Origin: Lentisphaerae bacterium ADurb.Bin242
Lineage (GTDB): Bacteria; Verrucomicrobiota; Lentisphaeria; Victivallales; UBA1829
Length of the DNA: 54,693 nucleotides
Assembly: GCA_002069785.1 (NCBI GenBank)
Contig: MWCA01000031.1
Span: 1-54,693, forward strand
Direction: 5' to 3'
Shown here: in pieces, positions 45,833 through 54,355 of the stretch
Layout of the letters: every line of letters begins with the position of its first letter
Position numbering within the stretch: position 1 is the first letter of the stretch
Position numbers and translations under genes: made by a program
Notes under the pieces: generated by a model
Databases searched by the model: none
What the model saw: the letters and a program-made list of their open reading frames with translations, nothing else
Told to the model about the DNA's origin: nothing

Positions 45833-46306
45833 ATGAAAAACAAGATTTTCCTCACCGCTTTCATTAAACTGTTCAATCTGGCCGGAAGGATCAGCGGCTC
45901 CACGTGGGCCAAAAACCCGTCGGAACTGGGCAAAATGAACTTCAAGGAATACCAGGCGCTGATGATGACCTACAGTCATCCGTTCATGTTTTCCCGGGAG
46001 ATCACACTGAAAGAACTGGCGGAGCGGATGAACATGCAGATGCCGGCGGAATCGATTCTGGTCACCAAGATGGTCCGGAAGAAACTGCTGTGCCGGACGG
46101 TCGATCCCAACAACCGACGCTGTGTGCGGATCTCCGTGGCGGCCCGCGGACGCCGGAAGCTGGATGCCATGCTTCCCGAGTTTGAAAAGATCATCGGAGA
46201 ATTGGACGGACTGCTTTCCAAAAAGGAAGTGTCCACATTCTGCGCGATCATCAATAGATTTCACAATTACTTTTTCCAGAAAGACGGCAGGGAGGACACG
46301 AAATGA
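45833..46306 (+). CDS. MarR-family transcriptional regulator
   Basis: Starts at ATG 45833 (MKNKIFLTAF) with AAAAGG upstream; the in-frame TTG at 45773 lies before the promoter. 157 residues. The winged helix-turn-helix is visible: SREITLKELAERMNMQMPAE, then SILVTKMVRKKLLCRTVDPN with wing NNRRCVRISVAARGRRKL. Flanking helices (residues 1-40 and 115-150) would form the dimer interface. It heads an exporter operon and overlaps the adaptor gene by 4 bases, so it probably represses the operon and releases it on binding a toxic compound exported by the pump. In E. coli the like-arranged ybh operon is governed by a TetR protein instead. Confidence 0.88.
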   Translation: MKNKIFLTAFIKLFNLAGRISGSTWAKNPSELGKMNFKEYQALMMTYSHPFMFSREITLKELAERMNMQMPAESILVTKMVRKKLLCRTVDPNNRRCVRISVAARGRRKLDAMLPEFEKIIGELDGLLSKKEVSTFCAIINRFHNYFFQKDGREDTK

Positions 46307-47367
46307 AGCCGCTTTTCAAAAAAATCATCGTCGTCTTCCTTCTCTTCGCATGCGCCGCGACCGGATGGATTTTCCGGAAGGAAATCGGAGAATACATAAA
46401 CGGCAAGGAGGTGGAACTGACCCTTTACGGGAATGTGGACGACCGGGAAGTGAATCTGGTCTACATCGTCCCTGAAATCGTCAAGGAAGTGTTGGTGGAG
46501 GAAGGAGCCGTCGTAAAGAAAGGCGACCTTCTCGGAAGTCTGGAAACTGTCCGGATCGAAAACAATGTCAAGGCGGCCAAAGCCGCGATGGAGGCCGCCG
46601 GAGCCGCCGTGGAAGTCGCCCAGGCGGGCTACGACAAGACCAAGAACGGCCCGCGGGAAGAGGAAATCGAAATGGCCCGCGCTTCCGTGGCCGAGAGCAA
46701 GGCGAAAATCCCCGCGGCGGAAAACTACTATCTGCGGCAGAAAAGTTTGAGCATAACCAATGCCGTTTCGATTCAGACGGCGGAAAATGCCGAGGCGCTG
46801 CATCTGCTGCTGAAAGCACAGTTGAAGAATGCGGAAGAAAAACTCAAGATGCTGATCGCCGGGTCGCGCAAGGAAGACATCGCTTCCGCCGCGGCCTCGC
46901 TTTCCCAGGCGAAAGCGCAGCTTGCCCAGGCGGAGGCGCAGTATGCCATCCAGCTCCGGATGCTTGCGGACACCCGGCTGTATGCCCCGCGCGACGGCAT
47001 TATCCGCAACCGCATCCTCGAACCGGGCGAAATGGCAACCACCCAGACGACCGCGCTGATCCTGTCGGTGATGTCCCCGAAATGGATCCGGGTTTACATG
47101 CCGGAGACGCTTCTCAACAAAATCCGACAGGGCGGCAAGGCGAAAATCCATTTCGACAGCATGCCGGGAAAACCTTTCGACGGATGGGTCGGCTACATCT
47201 CCCCCAACGCGGAATTCACGCCCAAAAATGTGGAAACGCCGGAGCTCCGGACCGCTCTTGTGTATGAGTTCCGCGTGTATGTCAACGATCCTGAAAACCA
47301 GCTCAAGCTCGGGTCTCCGGCCACCGTCGTGTTCCCGGGAGTCATGGTCAAGAAGGGACGGTTATGA
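46303..47367 (+). CDS. HlyD-type membrane fusion protein (YbhG-like)
   Basis: A 354-residue periplasmic adaptor anchored by one N-terminal hydrophobic segment (KIIVVFLLFACAATGWIF, residues 7-24). A lipoyl half-motif follows (VLVEEGAVVKKGDLLGSLET). A long coiled-coil hairpin (about 85-225), rich in Ala, Glu and Lys, comes next, then the second lipoyl half and beta-barrel (LYAPRDGIIRNRILEPGEMATTQTTALILSV). This order matches YbhG of E. coli. It should link the two ABC permeases encoded downstream to the outer membrane. GGGAGG stands before the ATG; the stop overlaps the ATPase start (ATGA 47364-47367). No outer-membrane channel gene is nearby. Confidence 0.9.
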   Translation: MKPLFKKIIVVFLLFACAATGWIFRKEIGEYINGKEVELTLYGNVDDREVNLVYIVPEIVKEVLVEEGAVVKKGDLLGSLETVRIENNVKAAKAAMEAAGAAVEVAQAGYDKTKNGPREEEIEMARASVAESKAKIPAAENYYLRQKSLSITNAVSIQTAENAEALHLLLKAQLKNAEEKLKMLIAGSRKEDIASAAASLSQAKAQLAQAEAQYAIQLRMLADTRLYAPRDGIIRNRILEPGEMATTQTTALILSVMSPKWIRVYMPETLLNKIRQGGKAKIHFDSMPGKPFDGWVGYISPNAEFTPKNVETPELRTALVYEFRVYVNDPENQLKLGSPATVVFPGVMVKKGRL

Positions 47368-48914
47368 ACACGGTCGAATGCCGAGGTCTTTCCAAAATTT
47401 TTCCGGACGGGAAGGACTCCATTCAAGCTCTTTCCGATATCACATTTACCCTTCCGTCCGGGAAAATCGTGGGACTGCTCGGCCCCGACGCCGCCGGAAA
47501 AACCACCCTGCTGCGCCTTCTCTGCGGGCTGATGAAACCGACCTCCGGTTCGGCAAGCGTACTCGGATTCGACACGGTGAAACAGGCCGGAGAGATTCAG
47601 AAACGGATCGGCTACATGCCGCAGAAGTTCGGGTTGTATGAAAACTTGAGCGTGGAGGAAAATATGCGTCTGTACGCCGATCTCCACGAAGTCCGGCAGG
47701 AGATTCAGCCGGAACGTTTTGCAAAGCTTCTTGAAATGACGATGCTTTCCCCTTTCCGCACACGCATGGCGGGCGCCCTCTCCGGCGGCATGAAACAGAA
47801 GCTGGCGCTCATCTGCGCGCTCGTTTCCGAGCCGGAACTGATGATTCTGGACGAGCCGACCGTGGGAGTGGACGTGCTCTCGCGCCGCGAACTCTGGATC
47901 ATCCTGCGGCAGATCGTCAATGAGGGCCGGATGACCGTCATCGCCAGCACGGCCTATCTGGACGAGGCGGATTACTGCGACCGCACGCTGATTCTGTTCG
48001 AAGGAAAACTTCTTGCGGACGCCCCGCCGGCGGAAATCCTGGCCAAAGCATCGAAATACGTCGAAAAACCGACCTTTGAAAACGGCTTTCAGATTCTGCT
48101 CTCCGGAAGCGTTCCGCCCCGTCTCGAGCGGAAACATCCGGTCCGGGCGGACGCTCCGGTCCTGATTCATGCGGAAAAGATCATCAAGAAGTTCGGCTCC
48201 TTCACGGCCGTCGATCAAGTCAGCTTCGATGTCCGGAAAGGGGAAATCTTCGGACTTCTCGGAGCCAACGGCGCCGGAAAAACCACAACCTTCCGGATGC
48301 TCTGCGGGCTGTCCGCCAGCGACGGCGGTGTCATTGAGATCGCCGGCGTGAATCTGCGTCACGCCCCCAGCAAAGCCCGCTGCCGAATCGGGTTCATGGC
48401 ACAGAAGTTTTCGCTTTATTCCGACATCACCGTGCGGCAGAATCTGGAGTTCTTCGGCGGCGCCTACGGATTGTACGGCGACAAGCTCGGGGAACGGGTG
48501 GAATGGGCTTTCGACCGCTTCAGCCTGCGGAATTTCGCAGATTCAAACACCGGCAAACTCCCGCTCGGCTACAAACAACGGCTCAGCATGGCCTGCGCAC
48601 TGCTGCACGAACCGGAAATCCTGTTCCTCGACGAGGCGACCAGCGGCGCGGACCCGATGGCGCGGCGGGAGTTCTGGCAGCGCATCATGGAGCTGGCCGA
48701 CAACGGCGTGGCGGTCATCATCACCACCCACTTCCTCGACGAGGCGACCTATTGCGACCGCATGGCCATCATGCAGGACGGCGTCATTACAGCCTCCGGA
48801 AGCGTGGAAGAAATCATCCGCCAGGGAACCCTGCCGGACGGTGAAACGCCTTCCCTGGAGGACGCGTTTGTCAACATCATCCGGAATTTCCGGAGGGAGC
48901 ACGAACACGCATGA
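47364..48914 (+). CDS. ABC transporter ATPase with two fused nucleotide-binding domains (YbhF-like)
   Basis: A 516-residue fused pair of ABC ATPase domains. Domain 1: Walker A GLLGPDAAGKTTLLRL, signature LSGGMKQKLAL, Walker B LMILDEPTVGVD. Domain 2, from about residue 275: Walker A GLLGANGAGKTTTFRM, Walker B ILFLDEATSGAD. The second signature is LPLGYKQRLSM, not LSGGQ, as also seen in YbhF, so the two ATP sites are probably unequal. The first Walker A has Ala-Ala-Gly in place of the usual Gly-Ser/Ala-Gly run. It drives the two permeases downstream. Overlaps both neighbours by 4 bases. Confidence 0.93.
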   Translation: MNTVECRGLSKIFPDGKDSIQALSDITFTLPSGKIVGLLGPDAAGKTTLLRLLCGLMKPTSGSASVLGFDTVKQAGEIQKRIGYMPQKFGLYENLSVEENMRLYADLHEVRQEIQPERFAKLLEMTMLSPFRTRMAGALSGGMKQKLALICALVSEPELMILDEPTVGVDVLSRRELWIILRQIVNEGRMTVIASTAYLDEADYCDRTLILFEGKLLADAPPAEILAKASKYVEKPTFENGFQILLSGSVPPRLERKHPVRADAPVLIHAEKIIKKFGSFTAVDQVSFDVRKGEIFGLLGANGAGKTTTFRMLCGLSASDGGVIEIAGVNLRHAPSKARCRIGFMAQKFSLYSDITVRQNLEFFGGAYGLYGDKLGERVEWAFDRFSLRNFADSNTGKLPLGYKQRLSMACALLHEPEILFLDEATSGADPMARREFWQRIMELADNGVAVIITTHFLDEATYCDRMAIMQDGVITASGSVEEIIRQGTLPDGETPSLEDAFVNIIRNFRREHEHA

Positions 48915-50014
48915 ACCTGAAACGCCTGAACACCCTGATCCGCAAAGAGCGCAAACAGCTGATCCGCGATCCGTTCAACCTGATCGTCGGAATTCTGATG
49001 CCGATCGTCCTTCTGCTGATCTTCGGCTACGGAATGAGCGTGGACATCAAAAACATCCAGCTTGCCATCGTGGAGCCGGAGAAATCGGACATGAGTTCCG
49101 AAATCGTAGCGCGCTTCGAGGCGTCGAAATTCTTCATCACCCGCGTCTACCGCAATACGCCGGAAGCGGTCCGCGCGGTCGAAAACCATCAGTCGGACGC
49201 CTGTCTTTTCCTGCCGCAGGACCTTCCGAAAAAGATCGCTTCCGGCAATGTTTCCTTCCTGATCGTCACCAACGCGACGAATCCCTCCCAGGCGATGCTC
49301 AAGGAAAACTACATCAAATCCATCATCAGCTCCGCCTTCTCCCCGGAACAGAAAATCGCCGTCAACCTCGTGACCATGAAATCGAGGATGTGGTTCAACG
49401 AATCGAACAACAGCCGTTATTTCATGATTCCCGGCGTCATCGTCATCATCATGTCGCTGATCGGCACCATGCTCACCGCCATGCTGATGGCCAAGGAATA
49501 CGAACACGGCAACCTGGAAAGCATGTTCGTGACCCCCATGACCAGCCTCGAAATCCTGATCGCCAAAGCCGTCAACAACTTTGTGCTCGGAACGATCGGG
49601 CTCGCCATGTCGCTGGCGGCGGCCTACTGGCTCTTTGACGTGCCGATCCGGGGCAGCCTGTGGGTAGTCCTCCTCGGATGCGGAGTGTACCTCATCATGG
49701 CGCTCTGTTTCGGACTTCTGCTCTCCAGCATCACCAAAAACCAGTTCGTGGCCAGCGAAATGACCCTGGTGTTCACGTTCATGCCGGCCATGCTCCTTTC
49801 CGGGTTCCTCTATGAAATCGAAAACCAGCCCGTCTTCATTCAATATATCACGTATCTGGTCCCGGCCCGCTATTTCGTCGATTTCCTTCAGACCAGTTTC
49901 CTGGTCGGAAATGTATGGCCGAACATCCTCAAGAACGTGACCGTGCTGTCCGGATTCGCATTGTTCATGATGATCCTCGCCATCTGGAAAAATCCGAAAT
50001 CGCTGGAGGGGTGA
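48911..50014 (+). CDS. ABC-2 type exporter permease (YbhS-like)
   Basis: A 367-residue inner-membrane protein. One N-terminal transmembrane segment (FNLIVGILMPIVLLLIFGYG) is followed by a large external domain (about 45-170) and five more segments near the C terminus (YFMIPGVIVIIMSLIGTMLT and later). RKERKQLIRDPFNL and AKEYEHGNLESMFVTPMTSLEIL are the cytoplasmic contact segments typical of ABC-2 permeases. It pairs with the next gene as a heterodimer. The ATG overlaps the ATPase stop by 4 bases. Confidence 0.92.
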   Translation: MNLKRLNTLIRKERKQLIRDPFNLIVGILMPIVLLLIFGYGMSVDIKNIQLAIVEPEKSDMSSEIVARFEASKFFITRVYRNTPEAVRAVENHQSDACLFLPQDLPKKIASGNVSFLIVTNATNPSQAMLKENYIKSIISSAFSPEQKIAVNLVTMKSRMWFNESNNSRYFMIPGVIVIIMSLIGTMLTAMLMAKEYEHGNLESMFVTPMTSLEILIAKAVNNFVLGTIGLAMSLAAAYWLFDVPIRGSLWVVLLGCGVYLIMALCFGLLLSSITKNQFVASEMTLVFTFMPAMLLSGFLYEIENQPVFIQYITYLVPARYFVDFLQTSFLVGNVWPNILKNVTVLSGFALFMMILAIWKNPKSLEG

Positions 50015-50018
50015 AATC

Positions 50019-51125
50019 ATGAACACGGTCCGGAGAATGCGCGCGCTGCTGCACAAAGAGCTGATCCAGCTTCTCAAAAATCCGAAAACCCGCTGGACCC
50101 TGTTCGTGCCGCCGATCATCCAGCTGGTGGTGCTCGGCTACGCAGCCACCATGTACCTGAAGGAAGTCCGCTTCGCCGTGCTCGACCATTGCCGCTCCGA
50201 GGCGTCGAGACAGTTGATCGCGAAGTTCTCCGGGAACCGGATCTTCCGCCGGCAGTCCCCCCTCCGCTCGGAAAAGGAGATGGCCGAACGGATCAGCAAC
50301 CGGGACCTCAAACTGGCGCTGGTCATTCCGGAAGACTTCGAACGGGCCCTCGCCGGGCGCGCCGCGCCGGAGGTCCAGGTCATCGTGGACGGCAGGAACT
50401 CCAGTTCGGCGGGGCTGGCCATTGGATACGCGCAATCCATTCTCGACGCCTTCAACCGGGACCGCGTCCCCTCCTCCACCGCAATCCAGATTCGAAGCCG
50501 GGCCTGGTACAATCCGAATTTCGAGGCCACTTACTTCATGCTCCCGGCCCTGCTCGCCGTCATCTCTCTGCTCGACATCCTGATGCTGGCCACCATGTCG
50601 CTCGCCAAGGAACGCGAAGAGGGAACGTTCGACCAGCTGCTGTTGACGCCGTTCAGCTCCGGCGAAATTCTGGCCGGAAAAGCGCTTTCAACTATGTTCG
50701 TCGGCCTCTGCCAGCTGACCACAGGAGTGCTGGTGATCCGTTTCTGGTACCAGATACCGTTCATGAGTTCCTACTTCCTGCTCTACGGCTTGTTTTTTTC
50801 CTTCCTCTTTTCCTCGATCGGCATCGGTCTTCTGAACTCGGTGCTTTCGAAAAACCTCCAGCAGGGAATGTTGACGGTTTTTACCGTCAGCATTCCTTTC
50901 GCGACCCTGTCGGGCATGGCCACGCCCATCGAGAGCATGCCCGACTTCCTCCAGACGGTGACGCTCATCAATCCGATCCGGCACGGAGTCACCGCTCTCC
51001 AGCGGATTTTCCTCGAAGGAGCCGGTTTCACCGACATCTGGGAGACCTTCGTCATCCTCTGGGTGATCGGAGTCTTCATGTTCACCGCCGCCTATCTTCT
51101 TTTCGAGCATCAGCGGAAAAACTGA
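50019..51125 (+). CDS. ABC-2 type exporter permease (YbhR-like)
   Basis: A 368-residue permease with the same layout as its neighbour: LLHKELIQLLKNPKTRWTLF, an N-terminal segment (PPIIQLVVLGYAATMYLK), an external domain, then LPALLAVISLLDILMLATMS and AKEREEGTFDQLLLTPFSSGEIL, with further membrane segments to the end. The pair YbhS/YbhR in E. coli exports organic compounds including some antibiotics. It is the last gene of the MarR operon; 161 bases of AT-rich DNA follow before cassette F, with no strong terminator visible. Confidence 0.92.
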   Translation: MNTVRRMRALLHKELIQLLKNPKTRWTLFVPPIIQLVVLGYAATMYLKEVRFAVLDHCRSEASRQLIAKFSGNRIFRRQSPLRSEKEMAERISNRDLKLALVIPEDFERALAGRAAPEVQVIVDGRNSSSAGLAIGYAQSILDAFNRDRVPSSTAIQIRSRAWYNPNFEATYFMLPALLAVISLLDILMLATMSLAKEREEGTFDQLLLTPFSSGEILAGKALSTMFVGLCQLTTGVLVIRFWYQIPFMSSYFLLYGLFFSFLFSSIGIGLLNSVLSKNLQQGMLTVFTVSIPFATLSGMATPIESMPDFLQTVTLINPIRHGVTALQRIFLEGAGFTDIWETFVILWVIGVFMFTAAYLLFEHQRKN

Positions 51126-51210
51126 TCCGCTCCGCCGCTCTGCAAGTCGCTGAAAAATCGCTGATTTCGTGCTGCCGTTTTAAATATTTCAAATAATTAA
51201 ACAATATCAC

Positions 51211-51246
51211 TTGACAAAATGAAATTTATGATTTATAATTATAATC
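51211..51246 (+). promoter_or_regulatory. Consensus promoter of cassette F, with overlapping palindrome
   Basis: TTGACA (51211-51216), a 17-base spacer and TATAAT (51234-51239) match the sigma-70 consensus at all 12 positions. TTATAATTATAA (51233-51244) is a perfect palindrome over the -10 box, and GATT/AATC (51230-51233, 51243-51246) gives a second, overlapping symmetry. A repressor bound here would block the polymerase. The GntR-type protein at 52201-53565 is the candidate. Confidence 0.82.
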
Positions 51247-51286
51247 AATTGAAAAAACAGGAAACTTCATCTGGAGGAAAACCATC

Positions 51287-52204
51287 GTGAAAATACCGGT
51301 CACACATCTTTGTTATCCGCTCGCAAGTCTGCCGGATTCCGTCCATGCTCCCATTCTGCGCGAATATGCGGCGAACGGAGCGAAGCATATTGTTCTGGCT
51401 TCCTCGCTCATCGGACGGATGCTTCAGGAGCCGGATTTCATCTTCAAGATGAAAAAGACGCTTGCCGAAACCGGGCTTGACTTCTGCGACGCCCATGCTC
51501 CGTGGGGCACATGGTCCGATTTGGGCATACCGCTCGGCGAATACCGTAAACTGGCGGTCGCGCAGCAGAGGGCGGCCATCCGCCTCTGCGGAATTTTCGG
51601 CGTAACGACCATGGCGTTCCACACCGGCACCACTTTCAACAGCGTGTTCGGCAAAAACCGGACGCTCGAAGACTATTATCAGGCTCTTTTGCGTTCGCTT
51701 GAAGAACTTCTGCCGACTGCGGACGAGTGCGGAGTCATCATCGCGCTGGAGAATCAGGGAACACCGCTCAATCATTCCGGACGACTTTTGCGGATCGTTC
51801 AGGAATTCAACTCGCCGCGGCTCGGGCTCTGTTACGACACGGGGCACGGCAATGTGGCCGAGAAAGGACGCGGCTGCCCCGAAAAAACGTATCTGCCGGG
51901 GATCTGGAACGATGCGGGGCTTGAGGTCGAATGGGAGGAGAACCTGATTGAAAAATTCCTGCCCTGGCTGGTGAACTGCCATTTGCATGACAACGACGGG
52001 ATGAACGATCAGCACAAACTCCCCGGCGACGGCGTCGTCGACTGGAAACGCATCGTTTCGAATCTTGAGAAGGCTCCGCGTCTGCATAACATTCAGAACG
52101 AGGCCATCACCACATATCCGAACGGCTATACGATCAAAGGCGCATGCCGTCTGTTCAATGAGCTTGTCGGGCACATCGAGCAAGCTGGAAAGGACAAAAA
52201 ATGA
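51287..52204 (+). CDS. Sugar phosphate isomerase/epimerase-like protein (AP-endonuclease-2 fold)
   Basis: A 305-residue protein with GTG start at 51287 and GGAGG about 10 bases before. The xylose-isomerase-type barrel is clear: KIPVTHLCYPLASLPD, FCDAHAPWGTWSD, TMAFHTGTTFNS, VIIALENQGTPLNH, GLCYDTGHGNVA, LPWLVNCHLHDNDGMND. These give the His, Glu, Asp and His metal ligands. It is the first gene of cassette F and overlaps the regulator gene by ATGA (52201-52204). The other cassettes lack an enzyme in this position. It may act on the sugar freed by the secreted partner and sensed by the regulator. Confidence 0.87.
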   Translation: MKIPVTHLCYPLASLPDSVHAPILREYAANGAKHIVLASSLIGRMLQEPDFIFKMKKTLAETGLDFCDAHAPWGTWSDLGIPLGEYRKLAVAQQRAAIRLCGIFGVTTMAFHTGTTFNSVFGKNRTLEDYYQALLRSLEELLPTADECGVIIALENQGTPLNHSGRLLRIVQEFNSPRLGLCYDTGHGNVAEKGRGCPEKTYLPGIWNDAGLEVEWEENLIEKFLPWLVNCHLHDNDGMNDQHKLPGDGVVDWKRIVSNLEKAPRLHNIQNEAITTYPNGYTIKGACRLFNELVGHIEQAGKDKK

Positions 52205-53565
52205 TCAAGCACAAACACCAGCAATTGTTTGACCTTCTCCAGAAGGAGCTGCGGGACGGCGCCTGGCCCGAAGGGACCAAGCTGCCCAACCTCAAAGAAC
52301 TGGCCGCGCAATATTCCGTCAGCATCAACGTTGCCTCGAAAGCCGTCGAACTGCTCAAGGACGTCAGGCTGGTCACGGTCAAGGTTGGCGATGGAATTTA
52401 CTCGGCCACCTCCGGACAGCCCGAATTCTTTGAATTCAAATACTCCGGCGACCGTCTGTTCGGACGTTATTACGGAGCGAAACAGCTGAATGTTCTTCTG
52501 GAAGACTGTACGGACTGGCAGCTGGAATTCTGGAATCCCTTTTTCGAGAAGATTTCCGTGGAAAATCCGGATATCGAACTCAAAGTCAGCTACAACCGGC
52601 AGGACGGCGCAACCCCGGAAAAATTTGATCTGGGGTTCGGATGTCCCGGGTTTCTGTACAAAAACGGGTTCACCCCCGAAACTTCCGCCGGAGAAAACTT
52701 CCTCCATGAATTTTACGGAGACGTTTACAAGAATCTGCTGATTCCCCCCGGCGCGGTTCCCTATGGAAAAAACGTTTATCTCCCGTATGGTTTCATTTAT
52801 TACCGTCTCCTGACCGCCGACAAAGAATTCACGGAACCCAGGCCGGGAGAAAATGTGCTGGATTATATTGAACGTCACGCCAAAAAGTTCAAAAAAGCAG
52901 TCGGATACGCCATTGAAAACTGCGAACGTTTTCTGGCAAATTCCGGACTGTCCTTTGCTTCAGACGGCGATACGGTTTTCCAGATGCCTCCCCGGGAAAA
53001 AATGCTCTCCGTATTTCACCGAATACGTGACCTATATCAAACCGGACATCTCATCTTCCCGCATGGTCATTTCTCCGATTATGATGAAATTTACAAGATG
53101 CCGAGAACCCAATCCATCCGGATTGCCGAATATGGAATCAACCGGGGAAATGAATCCGACAAGCGGCTTCTCGAACGGGGACTCCGTCTTCTGCATTATC
53201 CCGCCGGAAAAGGACAATACCATGTTCCCATGGTTTGCGCGGTCCGGGCCGATACCCTCTTTCCCGAAGAGTGCTACCGGATACTGCTGACTCTTCTGCG
53301 GGAGGAAAATCAGAAATCCATGCGGGAAAACCGGGTGGCCCAGACCATCCTGCCCGGATTGTGCCCGGAGGATATCCGCCCTTCCCTGCCCCCGAAGAGG
53401 ATCATTACCCGCGATTCCAGCCTTCCGCAGAAATACGATGAGGTGATCAATTATATCGTGGATTGGGAATTCTTCTATTATCTGGAAGGCCGCCGCAATG
53501 AGGAAGTCTTTACACTGATTGAGAAAAAAGCAGAACATTTTTTGAACAGGAAAACGAAAGGATAA
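52201..53565 (+). CDS. GntR-type regulator fused to an ABC sugar-binding-protein-like domain, cassette F regulator
   Basis: A 454-residue protein. Residues 1-70 are a GntR winged helix: [20 protein letters not shown], then [20 protein letters not shown] and [17 protein letters not shown]. Residues 100-440 are not the LacI sensor of the other regulators. The part [37 protein letters not shown], then [20 protein letters not shown] resembles extracellular solute-binding proteins of sugar ABC transporters (type 1 family), here without signal peptide. I infer a cytoplasmic sugar sensor of periplasmic-binding-protein II fold. AAAGGA precedes the ATG. The domain call for the sensor is moderate. Confidence 0.75.
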   Translation: MIKHKHQQLFDLLQKELRDGAWPEGTKLPNLKELAAQYSVSINVASKAVELLKDVRLVTVKVGDGIYSATSGQPEFFEFKYSGDRLFGRYYGAKQLNVLLEDCTDWQLEFWNPFFEKISVENPDIELKVSYNRQDGATPEKFDLGFGCPGFLYKNGFTPETSAGENFLHEFYGDVYKNLLIPPGAVPYGKNVYLPYGFIYYRLLTADKEFTEPRPGENVLDYIERHAKKFKKAVGYAIENCERFLANSGLSFASDGDTVFQMPPREKMLSVFHRIRDLYQTGHLIFPHGHFSDYDEIYKMPRTQSIRIAEYGINRGNESDKRLLERGLRLLHYPAGKGQYHVPMVCAVRADTLFPEECYRILLTLLREENQKSMRENRVAQTILPGLCPEDIRPSLPPKRIITRDSSLPQKYDEVINYIVDWEFFYYLEGRRNEEVFTLIEKKAEHFLNRKTKG

Positions 53566-53578
53566 GGAGGAAATGAAA

Positions 53579-54343
53579 ATGTCGGCAGGAAACAAAAGAA
53601 TGACGAGAAAGAAATTCACGCTCATAGAACTTCTAATAGTAATCGCAATCATTGCGATTCTGGCCGGAATGCTTCTGCCGGCCCTCCATACAGCCCGGGA
53701 AAAGGCGCGAGCGATATCCTGTGCAAGCCAGTTGAAACAATTCGGCCTCCGGTTCAATATGTATCTTTCGGACTATGAATATTTCCCAAAAGCGGCGGAC
53801 TGGTCATCCATCCTCTGCGCCTACAGCTACAAGGACGTGCCGGACGAGCTTCTGAAAGGCAGTTTATATCCGTCAACAGCCCATTACAGGACCAGGCCCA
53901 TCTTCAAGGATTTCGTTTGTCCCAAGGCGGAATGGATATGGGGACAGTATCTGAGCGGTTCCTGGGCGGCATGGTTTGGCAATTATGCAAGCAACGGAAG
54001 CATCATGGAAAACGGAGGGTATTGTTCAAAATCTCTGAAAGTCAATCAGATATTCCATCCGTCCGGGACAGGGCTGATGTGGGAGGGGAAATATTTCACC
54101 GGCTCCACCCTGTATCCGGCAGCCGGATCGACCTCGTGGAATACCACTTCCGGTTTCCTGGATTGGCGGCACAATCGCTCCATGAACATAGTTTACCTGG
54201 CCGGACATGTCCGCCAAGCCAAGATCAAATCTTTCATCCCGATCGACTGGTCTACGGATGTATACGGCTATGGAACCAAATCCCTGTATGCCCGCAATGG
54301 TCTATTGTTCGGACAGCCCGTTGTAAATTATTTTGCAGAATAA
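53579..54343 (+). CDS. PulG-type pseudopilin of cassette F
   Basis: I prefer ATG 53579 to 53573: AAGGAGG ends at 53570, only two bases before the first ATG but eight before the second. 254 residues. The leader ends in Lys (TRKK) before [18 protein letters not shown], again without Gly at -1. [10 protein letters not shown] is the conserved block. Near the C terminus [13 protein letters not shown] keeps the H-X9 spacing but has Ala-Gly in place of Asp-Gly. It follows the regulator after 13 bases and precedes the secreted protein by 12 bases. Confidence 0.92.
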   Translation: MSAGNKRMTRKKFTLIELLIVIAIIAILAGMLLPALHTAREKARAISCASQLKQFGLRFNMYLSDYEYFPKAADWSSILCAYSYKDVPDELLKGSLYPSTAHYRTRPIFKDFVCPKAEWIWGQYLSGSWAAWFGNYASNGSIMENGGYCSKSLKVNQIFHPSGTGLMWEGKYFTGSTLYPAAGSTSWNTTSGFLDWRHNRSMNIVYLAGHVRQAKIKSFIPIDWSTDVYGYGTKSLYARNGLLFGQPVVNYFAE

Positions 54344-54355
54344 AGGATGTGCGAT

